Shown in pieces: positions 1 through 5,317 of a DNA stretch of 11,564 nt (position 1 is the stretch's first letter; the number at the start of each line of letters is the position of its first letter). Made by a program: the position numbers and the translations under genes. The DNA is taken from the NCBI GenBank assembly GCA_900767505.1, contig CAAFZG010000033.1, forward strand, positions 1 to 11,564, given 5' to 3'. Source of the stretch: Methanomassiliicoccales archaeon. GTDB lineage: Archaea > Thermoplasmatota > Thermoplasmata > Methanomassiliicoccales > Methanomethylophilaceae. Below the pieces are notes generated by a model. That model was not told the origin of the DNA, searched no databases, and was given only the letters and a program-made list of their open reading frames with translations.

Positions 1-74
1 CACAGTGTGGCGATCGTGATGTCGCTTGTGTCGTACCCGTCCAGAATCTCGTCGATCTTGCTCTTGGGAACCAT
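1..74 (-). CDS. purP: PurP, formate-dependent FAICAR synthetase, N-terminal fragment
   Basis: This is the start of a minus-strand gene cut by the window edge; only 24 codons are visible. The peptide reads MVPKSKIDEILDGYDTSDIT and then IATL, which resembles the N-terminus of archaeal PurP, where an 'Ile-Thr-Ile-Ala-Thr-Leu' strand precedes a Ser-His pair. PurP is the archaeal ATP-grasp enzyme that formylates AICAR with free formate and ATP, the step bacteria perform with PurH. No in-frame start lies upstream before a stop, so the ATG at 74 is the start. A TATA box about 26 nt upstream and no Shine-Dalgarno sequence suggest a leaderless mRNA. Purine genes purQ and purL lie at the other end of the window but are not linked to it. 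The call rests on a short peptide from memory of the family. Confidence 0.72.
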   Translation of the reverse strand, partial: MVPKSKIDEILDGYDTSDITIATL

Positions 75-94
75 ATTCTCGGATTGCGTTCCCC

Positions 95-106
95 TTTAAA
101 AATATA
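95..106 (-). promoter_or_regulatory. TATA box for purP
   Basis: The minus strand reads TATATTTTTAAA here, centred about 26 nt upstream of the purP ATG. In archaea the TATA centre lies about 25-27 nt before the transcription start, so the mRNA would begin at or next to the ATG. Confidence 0.6.
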
Positions 107-330
107 CTGGCTGGTCGACCGGCGTACGGCCCGTCGGCAATGGCAGGGTGCCCCCTCCCCGGACACTTGGCATATTACATTCTATAATGGAGAGAGACGG
201 CGCCCGCGGAACAGTTCTGCCAATCATAAAATACGAGTTAGAGGAGTCTAGAATCGGATAGTCCGGACCTATATGATCCGGCCGCGGCAGTCGAACGAAC
301 CCGATTGTCCGCAATCCGCAACTTCCCCAA
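107..330. other. Divergent purP/rpa spacer
   Basis: This non-coding stretch separates purP (minus) from rpa (plus). For rpa, AT-rich TATA candidates are at 226-234 (ATAAAATAC) and 269-277 (CCTATATGA); I cannot choose between them. A small inverted repeat, CCGGA (263-267) with TCCGG (277-281), flanks the second candidate, and GGTCGACC (113-120) is an 8-bp palindrome. I see no tRNA, no C/D-box RNA pattern and no convincing gene. A 24-codon open frame at 187-261 has neither an SD nor a correctly spaced TATA box. Confidence 0.4.
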
Positions 331-332
331 GA

Positions 333-338
333 GGAGGT
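333..338 (+). promoter_or_regulatory. Shine-Dalgarno of rpa, favouring the TTG start
   Basis: GGAGGT matches the archaeal anti-SD. It lies 7 nt before a TTG at 346 and 13 nt before the in-frame ATG at 352. The 7-nt spacing is the usual one, so it favours the TTG. Confidence 0.65.
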
Positions 339-345
339 CGATATA

Positions 346-1671
346 TTGGACATGAATGAACTAACACCCCACAAACAGGAAATAAAAAGGGTGCTCGGAG
401 ACAAGATCGACGACGAACAGCTCGATATGGAGCTGAACAAATACCTCAACGAATACAACGTGACGATAGAGGCCGCCAAACGCGGCATCATCAGAAAGTA
501 CGGCGGCTCGGACTCTTCTATGCTCGCAACCTCGAGCTCGATCGTGAAGAAGGTCGCAGACCTCGGCGGCAACGAGCAGAATGTGGATGTGCTTGCCAAA
601 GTCGTCTACGTCGAGAGCAAGAACATCACCGTCAAAGGGCTCAACAAGACCATCGTCTCGGGCATCATAGGCGATGAGACCGGGACCGTGCCGTTCACGA
701 TATGGGAACCGGGATCCGTCGCCCTGACGAAGGGTTCGGCATACTACTTCAGGAACTGCTACTGCAGACTCTGGAACGACAAGGTCCAGGTCAATCTCGG
801 GAACCGCGGAAAGGTCGAGCAGGCCCAGGATGTCACTCTGAACGTGCCCGCGCGCGACATATCCACATTGTCATCCCAGGAATACAAGATCGGCGACATC
901 CGCGAAGGTGTCGGCAACGTCACGGTCACGGGGAAGATCCTCAACGTCGAGGCCAGGAACATCACCGTCAAAGGAGAGCAGAAAACAGTCTACTCCGGAC
1001 TCATGGCCGACGACACAGGCAAGATACAGTTCTCCGCATGGCACGACTTCTCCCTCAAGGACGGGGAGACCATCTGTGTCAAGAACGCCTACATCCGCGC
1101 ATGGAAGGGCATACCCCAGCTGAACCTCGGCGACAGATGCGAGGTCACCAGGGTGTCGGGATCGTTCTCCGCCGTTGATGCGGGCCCGTCGCTGAAGACC
1201 GTGGCCGAGATCGTCAAAGTTGGCGGAGGCCTGGACCTGACCGTCCAGGGGCTCGTCGTGGACGTGAAGAGCGGAAGCGGACTCATCAAGAGATGCCCCC
1301 AGTGCAACCGCTCCATCCTCAACGGAGTATGCACGGCGCACGGACAGGTCGACGGCATACCCGACCTCAGGATGAAGATCGTCCTCGACGACGGCACCGG
1401 CGCAATGGGCGCCATCCTCGGAAAGGCTGACACCGAGAAGATAACCGGTGTATCCATGAAGGCCGCCGAGGGACTTGCCGCAGCGAAAGGCGAGGGCATC
1501 GTCGCAAGGGAGCTCATGGGCAAGATCCTCATGCAGAGGATATCCATCACCGGGAACGTCATGAGCGACGATTACGGACCCAACATGATAGTGAAGAAGA
1601 CCGAAGCCATGAAGGTGGACCTCGAGGCAGAGGCCGAAAAACTCCTTGAGGAAGTGGAGGCAGCGATATGA
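346..1671 (+). CDS. rpa: Replication factor A (RPA), single-strand DNA-binding protein with three OB folds and a zinc finger
   Basis: The 441-residue product binds and protects single-stranded DNA during replication, repair and recombination. Residues 1-54 form a charged helical region. OB fold 1 spans about 75-155 and OB fold 2 about 190-265. The two share nearly the same strand, 'NITVKG...T..SG...D.TG...F..W', so they look like a duplication. A third OB region (about 292-400) carries a zinc finger, C317-X2-C320-X8-C329-X2-H332, followed by 'DDGTGAMGAILG'. The C-terminus (about 425-441) is an acidic helix. This architecture is known from euryarchaeal RPA proteins. TTG at 346 fits the Shine-Dalgarno spacing; ATG at 352 would remove two residues. 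The stop codon overlaps the next gene as ATGA, so the two are probably translationally coupled. Confidence 0.93.
   Translation: MDMNELTPHKQEIKRVLGDKIDDEQLDMELNKYLNEYNVTIEAAKRGIIRKYGGSDSSMLATSSSIVKKVADLGGNEQNVDVLAKVVYVESKNITVKGLNKTIVSGIIGDETGTVPFTIWEPGSVALTKGSAYYFRNCYCRLWNDKVQVNLGNRGKVEQAQDVTLNVPARDISTLSSQEYKIGDIREGVGNVTVTGKILNVEARNITVKGEQKTVYSGLMADDTGKIQFSAWHDFSLKDGETICVKNAYIRAWKGIPQLNLGDRCEVTRVSGSFSAVDAGPSLKTVAEIVKVGGGLDLTVQGLVVDVKSGSGLIKRCPQCNRSILNGVCTAHGQVDGIPDLRMKIVLDDGTGAMGAILGKADTEKITGVSMKAAEGLAAAKGEGIVARELMGKILMQRISITGNVMSDDYGPNMIVKKTEAMKVDLEAEAEKLLEEVEAAI
621..638 (+). repeat. 18-nt direct repeat, copy 1, in rpa OB fold 1
   Basis: GAACATCACCGTCAAAGG recurs exactly at 957-974, in the same reading frame and at the equivalent place in the second OB fold. 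It encodes 'NITVKG' in both copies and reflects internal domain duplication. Confidence 0.85.
957..974 (+). repeat. 18-nt direct repeat, copy 2, in rpa OB fold 2
   Basis: This is the second exact copy of the 621-638 repeat, 336 nt (112 codons) downstream and in frame. Confidence 0.85.
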
Positions 1672-2585
1672 ACGCCAGGGAGACCGCATGGAGGGTGTTC
1701 GCCACCGAGCTGAACAGCTCCACGCTGGAGATCAAGGCACAGGAGGAGAAGATGCCGTCTTACGTCGTGTCACCGCTCGGCGCGAAGATCAACAGGGTCC
1801 TGATCGCAGGTGTCATGACGGAGAAGGAGAACATCGGTTCCCCCGACGACCCCATGTGGAAGGCAAGGATCCAGGATGTCAGCGGCAACTACTACATCAG
1901 CGTCGGAAGGTATCAGCCCGAGGCCTCGGCTGCGATGGCCGATCTGGAGATCCCGTGCTTCGTCGCCGCTGTGGGCAAGGTCAAAGCGTACACCCCCGAT
2001 AACGGCGACAGGACGTACATCTCTGTCAGGCCGGAGCACATCATTAAGATCGACGAGGAGACCCGCAAGGATTGGCTCCTGGAGACCGCGAAATGCACAT
2101 GGTTCAGACTCAAGATGGCGAAGACCGCGCTCGGAATGGCCGATGCGAAGGTCCCCGACCTCATCGCATTAGGAATGACCAACACCGAAGCGGAAGGACT
2201 CCTGTATGCTCTGGACAACTACGGCCAGATGCCCGACAGCTCACTCTACCTCAAGACCATCCAGAATGCGCTGAGGACACTGCTCCCGGAGAAGGATGTG
2301 GACTTCGGATTCCCGGAGGACCTCTCGGACGAACCCGACGAGATTGATTTGGATTCCGATAACGGATCGTCCGGTGACGACCATACACACGGACAGCTCG
2401 AGGACATCATCCTCAACATGCTCGAGGAACTGGACACCGACGGAAAGGGAGCCCCGAGGGACGAGCTCGAGAGAAGGGCCGAAGCGGAAGGCATCAGCAG
2501 CATCGAGCTCGAGGAGATCTCCAACATCCTCATGGACAAGGGACTCGTCTACGAGCCGAACCTCAGATACCTCAAACGTATCTGA
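1668..2585 (+). CDS. RPA-associated protein (COG3390-like) with OB fold and C-terminal winged helix
   Basis: The 305-residue protein probably works as a partner of the RPA encoded just upstream. Euryarchaeal rpa genes are often followed by an RPA-associated protein of the COG3390 type, and this gene fits in position and layout. Residues about 38-128 look like an OB fold ('KINRVLIAGVMTEKENIG...WKARIQDVSGNYYISVGRY...VGKVKAY...YISVRPEHI'). A helical segment (about 134-208) follows, then a very acidic linker (217-241, rich in Asp and Glu). The C-terminal domain (243-305: 'EDIILNMLEELDTDGKGAPRDEL...LMDKGLVYEPNLRYLKRI') has the helix-turn-strand pattern of a winged helix, like the C-termini of RPA32 or MCM. 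The ATG overlaps the rpa stop (ATGA), and GGAGG at 1655-1659 serves as RBS. A hairpin terminator follows. Confidence 0.82.
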   Translation: MNARETAWRVFATELNSSTLEIKAQEEKMPSYVVSPLGAKINRVLIAGVMTEKENIGSPDDPMWKARIQDVSGNYYISVGRYQPEASAAMADLEIPCFVAAVGKVKAYTPDNGDRTYISVRPEHIIKIDEETRKDWLLETAKCTWFRLKMAKTALGMADAKVPDLIALGMTNTEAEGLLYALDNYGQMPDSSLYLKTIQNALRTLLPEKDVDFGFPEDLSDEPDEIDLDSDNGSSGDDHTHGQLEDIILNMLEELDTDGKGAPRDELERRAEAEGISSIELEEISNILMDKGLVYEPNLRYLKRI

Positions 2586-2597
2586 GCAAAACAATTA

Positions 2598-2631
2598 GGT
2601 GGGGGTAACCCCACCGGTTTCATTCTTTTTT
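2598..2631. terminator. Bidirectional hairpin terminator between the RPA operon and a zinc-ribbon gene
   Basis: GGTGGGG (2598-2604) pairs perfectly with CCCCACC (2609-2615) around a GTAA loop, a GNRA tetraloop. A six-T run follows at 2626-2631 on the plus strand. On the minus strand the same stem lies just past the opposing stop codon and is followed by TAATTGTTTT. It would end both converging transcripts. Confidence 0.7.
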
Positions 2632-3165
2632 GTTCTCGATAGGCTGGACTTTGTGCTTGTCGAACACGGGCTTTCCGCTCAGAATCAGCCAGAACGATAT
2701 CATTCCGAGCATGAGCGCCAGGAAGCCGAACACACCTGTGAATGTCGACAGGATGCATGTGAACAGCGCCGCCCAGAAGGCACAGCGCTTGTAGCAGAGT
2801 GCCGCGGATACAGTACCCATGACCCCTGATGCGAGGCATGTGTAGCCCACCCATTTCACGTATTGGTCCAATTCAGACTCGGTGACACCCGCATACTCCT
2901 GATAGATGGAGAAGAGAGTGTCGGCTATGGTCGCAGAATCTATCAGTATGTAGATTCCCACGAAAAGAAGGGGTATCGCATAGATCAGCATCATGAACGA
3001 GGCAAGGTTCAGCCTCGATTCCATCCTCTGAAACGCCTCCTCCATGAACTGGGCATCACCCGACGAGGCATCGTTCGCGACCATCATACCGCACTCGGGA
3101 CAGAATTTGTCCTGCGGCGACAGTCTGCGACCGCACCTCTCGCAGAAGAGAGTATCTTCACTCAT
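2620..3165 (-). CDS. Zinc-ribbon membrane protein, function unknown
   Basis: This 181-residue protein begins with a zinc ribbon, C8-X2-C11-X10-C22-X2-C25 ('FCERCGRRL...FCPECG'), the common archaeal 'zinc_ribbon_2' type tag. A charged stretch (about 36-52) follows, then hydrophobic segments at about 55-75, 104-125 and 129-163; the last is long enough for one or two helices. The ribbon should lie on the cytoplasmic side, but the substrate or partner is unknown. Upstream of the ATG there is no Shine-Dalgarno sequence on the coding strand. The coding strand instead carries CACCTCCTT immediately before the ATG, the complement of an SD. A TTTTAATA box 29 nt upstream suggests near-leaderless transcription. 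A second protein of similar design is encoded at 6696-7580. The gene is in a single-gene unit behind rpsB. Confidence 0.85.
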   Translation of the reverse strand: MSEDTLFCERCGRRLSPQDKFCPECGMMVANDASSGDAQFMEEAFQRMESRLNLASFMMLIYAIPLLFVGIYILIDSATIADTLFSIYQEYAGVTESELDQYVKWVGYTCLASGVMGTVSAALCYKRCAFWAALFTCILSTFTGVFGFLALMLGMISFWLILSGKPVFDKHKVQPIENKKE

Positions 3166-3175
3166 AAGGAGGTGA
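3166..3175 (+). other. Perfect SD-like sequence on the opposite strand, just before a start codon
   Basis: The plus strand reads AAGGAGGTGA. No start codon follows at a useful distance on this strand. The minus-strand mRNA, if it has a leader, would contain UCACCUCCUU, which looks like the 3' tail of 16S rRNA. With the predicted start near 3169, only part of it would be transcribed. Confidence 0.5.
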
Positions 3176-3190
3176 ATTAATCAACATCGG

Positions 3191-3198
3191 TATTAAAA
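3191..3198 (-). promoter_or_regulatory. TATA-like box for the zinc-ribbon gene
   Basis: The minus strand reads TTTTAATA, centred 29 nt before the ATG at 3165. This predicts a leader of only a few nucleotides. Confidence 0.5.
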
Positions 3199-3225
3199 CC
3201 TATATGCGACCCGAGTTATAAAGCG

Positions 3226-3251
3226 GAAAGAAAGGAAAGGGTTTGGAAAAA
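3226..3251 (-). terminator. Oligo-T/pyrimidine terminator after rpsB
   Basis: Past the rpsB stop (a tandem TGA TAA) the minus strand runs through TTTTT (3247-3251) and then a pyrimidine tract with several T3 groups. Archaeal polymerase can stop at T tracts without a hairpin. No stem is seen. Confidence 0.45.
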
Positions 3252-3268
3252 GGTTTGATTTATCCTTA

Positions 3269-3898
3269 TCAGACCAGTTTGGCTTCGAAGTCCTCGATTT
3301 CCATGTTGAAATCGGCGGGGTCCTTCAGGTCTCCCCTTGCGAAGAGGACCTGCCTTGACAGGAGCCAGTAGATGCAAGCCAGAGCGCGCCTTCCCTTGTT
3401 GTTGGTAGGGATGACAAGGTCGACATTGCGGGTCTCGTTGTTGGCGTCGCACATTGCGACGATCGGGATTCCGAGGTTGAGAGCCTCGTTGAGGGCCTGC
3501 TTGTCTGCTGCGGGGTCGGTGATGACGATGACCTCGGGCTCGACGAAAGCGGGGTTCATGGGGTTGGTCAGGGTACCGGGGACGAAACGTCCGGCGAAGG
3601 CGGGTGCTCCGATAGCTTTGGAGAACTCCCTGGCGGGCTTCTGTCCGTACTGCCTGGCGGAGACAACGAGGATCCTGGAGGGGTCGTAGCGGCTGAGGAA
3701 AGCGGAAGCGGCCCTGATCCTCTCGTCGGTCTTCTTGACATCGAGGACGTAAAGTCCGTCCTGCCTGACTTTGTAGATGAAGTCCTTCATGTCAGCAGAT
3801 TTCTGCTGGGTTCCGATGTGGACTCCGGAGGTCAGGTAGATGTCTTCTGCGACCAGAAGGTCGCCGCTGTCTATAGGTTGAATTTCTTCGTCGGTCAT
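3269..3898 (-). CDS. rpsB: 30S ribosomal protein S2 (archaeal S2/SA type)
   Basis: The 209-residue protein is the archaeal-size S2 of the small ribosomal subunit. Family signatures are clear: 'YLTSGVHIGTQQKSADMKDFIYKVR' near residues 21-45, 'GLYVLDVKKTDERI' at 48-61, 'FVPGTLTNP' at 105-113, 'PEVIVITDPAADKQALNEA' at 121-139, 'GIPIVAMCDANNETRNVDLVIPTNNKGRRA' at 143-172 and 'IYWLLSRQVL' at 176-185. The start at 3898 is preceded by GAGGAG in the tail of rpoK, with a suitable spacing. rpoK ends 12 nt upstream, so the two form an operon. In many archaea rpoK and rpsB belong to a longer cluster with rpl18e, rpl13 and rps9; here those genes are absent and the pair starts from its own promoter. The N-terminal extension (1-18) is acidic. 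Confidence 0.97.
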   Translation of the reverse strand: MTDEEIQPIDSGDLLVAEDIYLTSGVHIGTQQKSADMKDFIYKVRQDGLYVLDVKKTDERIRAASAFLSRYDPSRILVVSARQYGQKPAREFSKAIGAPAFAGRFVPGTLTNPMNPAFVEPEVIVITDPAADKQALNEALNLGIPIVAMCDANNETRNVDLVIPTNNKGRRALACIYWLLSRQVLFARGDLKDPADFNMEIEDFEAKLV

Positions 3899-3910
3899 GT
3901 CAACGTCTCC

Positions 3911-4093
3911 TCAGTTTCTTACGACAGTGATTGGAATAAGATCCTTGTCATACTCCAGCATGGCGATGTCGATAGGGTCCATCATGTCCTCGGGATAGTC
4001 CACGAGCACGGGGGCCCCGTATGAGATCTGCAGCGCCCTGGCGCCGATGATCCTTGCCTTCTCGAATCTTGTGTACTTCATATGGTTCACCAT
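3911..4093 (-). CDS. rpoK: DNA-directed RNA polymerase subunit K (Rpo6/RpoK)
   Basis: The 60-residue protein is the archaeal counterpart of eukaryotic Rpb6 and bacterial omega, which helps assemble and stabilise RNA polymerase. The core motif 'YTRFEKARIIGARALQISYGAPVLVD' (7-32) and the C-terminal 'DPIDIAMLEYDKDLIPITVVRN' (39-60) are diagnostic. Two starts are possible. ATG 4093 lies close to the predicted transcription start and would be almost leaderless. ATG 4081 (residue 5, MKYTRF) is preceded by GGTGA 5 nt away and matches the usual family N-terminus. The promoter lies in the divergent spacer shared with the DUF2240-like gene, and rpsB follows directly. Confidence 0.95.
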   Translation of the reverse strand: MVNHMKYTRFEKARIIGARALQISYGAPVLVDYPEDMMDPIDIAMLEYDKDLIPITVVRN

Positions 4094-4121
4094 ACGGGAT
4101 GATGCCCGATATGAATGTGCG

Positions 4122-4128
4122 ATATAAA
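4122..4128 (-). promoter_or_regulatory. TATA box of the rpoK-rpsB operon
   Basis: The minus strand reads GGTTTATATC with the TATA core at 4122-4128. Transcription would start near 4099, 6-7 nt before ATG 4093 and about 18 nt before ATG 4081. Confidence 0.6.
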
Positions 4129-4171
4129 CCTATGCCTATCTGTTAGTAGAACTTCAAAAAACGCCCGCGCG

Positions 4172-4178
4172 TATATAT
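4172..4178 (+). promoter_or_regulatory. TATA box for the DUF2240-like gene
   Basis: TATATAT follows a GC-rich block. Transcription would start near 4201. This puts the upstream in-frame ATG at 4177 inside the TATA box and argues for the ATG at 4222 as the start. Confidence 0.6.
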
Positions 4179-4221
4179 GAGGGCGACAACTATTTTCTAC
4201 TTCGGCAGAGATGGCGATGGC

Positions 4222-4725
4222 ATGAGTGACGAGATGGATACCTGCGCGGCGGCATACTTCCGCGGCAAGGGCAAGGATGTGGCAACCAAGGATGAATTCG
4301 TCATGGACATTTCGCTTGACATGAAGTGGATGCAACCGTCCGATGCGAAGCTCCTTCTCGCAAAGCTCACCGAGAACGGATCCGTCGAGCAGAAGGACGG
4401 GTACGTCCGTCCTGCGGAGCGCCTCTCGTCGATCGACGTCCCGATGGCATACCGCCCGTCAGCCGACCTCGTCTCCGCGATACATTCGAAGAGCCAGAGT
4501 CCCAAAGAAACCCCCGTGCAATCGGGAAAGGACCCATTCCAGGCGATGATGGATGTGGCTGCGTCCAACGGGATTCAGCGCAGGGATTTCATACAGAACT
4601 GCAACAAAATACAGAAGAAGTTGGACATCGAGGTGGCCGTTGCGGCACTCATCGTCCTGAGGGACGCCGGAGTGGACATCGGCCCGCACCTCGATGCGGT
4701 CTATGACCATGTAAGAGCGGCCTGA
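4222..4725 (+). CDS. DUF2240-like archaeal protein, function unknown
   Basis: The 167-residue protein resembles the archaeal DUF2240 family. The N-terminal half has the pattern 'YFRGKGKDVATKDEFVMDISLDMKWMQPSDAKLLLAKL', then 'ENGSVEQKDGYVRPA...SIDVPMAYRPSADL', meaning a helical start, a 'sLDlkW' motif and a Val-Pro-x-x-Tyr-x-Pro segment. The C-terminal part (about 95-167) is helical and holds 'DFIQNCNKIQKKLDIEVAVAALIVLRDAGVDI'. The layout suggests a winged-helix-like fold, but no function is established. I chose ATG 4222 because the TATA box at 4172-4178 covers the other in-frame ATG (4177, giving 15 extra residues). A five-codon frame (4211-4225, MAMA then stop) overlaps this start as ATGA. 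The 3' end is 2 nt from the MBF1 stop on the other strand. Confidence 0.78.
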   Translation: MSDEMDTCAAAYFRGKGKDVATKDEFVMDISLDMKWMQPSDAKLLLAKLTENGSVEQKDGYVRPAERLSSIDVPMAYRPSADLVSAIHSKSQSPKETPVQSGKDPFQAMMDVAASNGIQRRDFIQNCNKIQKKLDIEVAVAALIVLRDAGVDIGPHLDAVYDHVRAA

Positions 4726-4727
4726 GG

Positions 4728-5213
4728 TCACTCGTACTTGATGAAGTTCCCGAGGGTCATCTTGCCGGTGTTCTGAGAACCGACGGACTTCCCTGATTGG
4801 ACCGTCTCCATCAGTTTGATGTTGAGAGCCTTCTCGATCTTCTTGATGAGCTTGTCATCAGGGATCAGGTTGTTAGCCTCCACCTTGGCGAGGACACCCT
4901 TCTTCTCGAGTATTGATTCGGCGAACTGCTCGAGGTCCATGCCCTTTGCCTCACGGGCGGCCCTTATCGCACCGCCGAAATCGTCGATGAGCTCCACTGA
5001 TGCGGCTCCGGAGTAGATATCCTTGGATTTCATCCTCCTCTCGCGCTTCTCGAGCCTCTCGTCGATGACGGACTGGCTGACCGGGGCGCCGCCGGACTGG
5101 GGCCTGTAGTCCTCTCCGAACCTGGCACAGTTGGGGCAGGCGTTGAGCCTTGTACCTTCGACTATGACTGCACGCGTCTGCGGAACGTCCTTGCCACACA
5201 TCTCGCAAATCAT
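4728..5213 (-). CDS. Multiprotein bridging factor 1 (MBF1) homologue, zinc ribbon plus XRE-type HTH
   Basis: The 161-residue transcription factor has the archaeal MBF1 layout. An N-terminal zinc ribbon uses C3-X2-C6 and C26-X2-C29 ('ICEMCGKDV...NACPNCARFG'). A charged linker (50-66) leads to a Cro/C1-type helix-turn-helix at about 79-135 ('GGAIRAAREAKGMDLEQFAESI...VLAKVEANNLIPDDKLIKKIEKALNI'). The C-terminus 'KMTLGNFIKYE' is a conserved tail. Eukaryotic MBF1 bridges activators and TBP; archaeal MBF1 associates with ribosomes in some species, and its regulatory role is less clear. The ATG at 5213 is the start: the longer frame to 5261 would run through the TATA box. It is nearly leaderless. 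It diverges from PAN with a palindrome between the two promoters. Confidence 0.92.
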   Translation of the reverse strand: MICEMCGKDVPQTRAVIVEGTRLNACPNCARFGEDYRPQSGGAPVSQSVIDERLEKRERRMKSKDIYSGAASVELIDDFGGAIRAAREAKGMDLEQFAESILEKKGVLAKVEANNLIPDDKLIKKIEKALNIKLMETVQSGKSVGSQNTGKMTLGNFIKYE

Positions 5214-5238
5214 GCTTCTGTGATTTTCCGCTACCCTT

Positions 5239-5249
5239 ATTAAATATTT
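5239..5249 (-). promoter_or_regulatory. TATA box for the MBF1 gene
   Basis: The minus strand reads AAATATTTAAT, centred 31 nt before the ATG at 5213, giving a predicted leader of about 6 nt. Confidence 0.6.
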
Positions 5250-5256
5250 CGAGAAA

Positions 5257-5268
5257 CGCACGCGTGCG
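5257..5268. promoter_or_regulatory. Perfect 12-bp palindrome between the divergent MBF1 and PAN promoters
   Basis: CGCACGCGTGCG is its own reverse complement. Its centre (5262.5) is 18.5 nt from the centre of the MBF1 TATA box (5244) and 18.5 nt from that of the PAN TATA box (5281). It flanks both BRE positions, so a dimeric protein bound here could touch both promoters. Confidence 0.55.
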
Positions 5269-5277
5269 CTCCAAATG

Positions 5278-5284
5278 ATTATAA
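5278..5284 (+). promoter_or_regulatory. TATA box for PAN
   Basis: ATTATAA is centred 37 nt before the ATG at 5318, predicting transcription from about 5307 and a leader of about 10 nt. The upstream in-frame ATG at 5288 would lie before that start. Confidence 0.55.
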
Positions 5285-5317
5285 TGGATGGTCCCGTTCG
5301 CGGTCAACGGAAGGATT

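Noticed and set aside
187..261. A 24-codon open frame in the purP-rpa spacer
   Set aside because: No SD and no TATA box at the right distance; its length is within chance expectation.
107..330. A structured RNA in the purP-rpa spacer
   Set aside because: Only short imperfect stems are visible. There is no tRNA fold, no C/D boxes, and no kink-turn pattern that I can support.
871..1689. A 272-codon open frame antisense to rpa
   Set aside because: It is a shadow of the RPA coding frame, has no start signal, and its peptide has no known domain.
5214..5261. A 16-residue extension of MBF1 to ATG 5261
   Set aside because: It would run through the TATA box at 5239-5249, and the zinc ribbon begins straight after ATG 5213.
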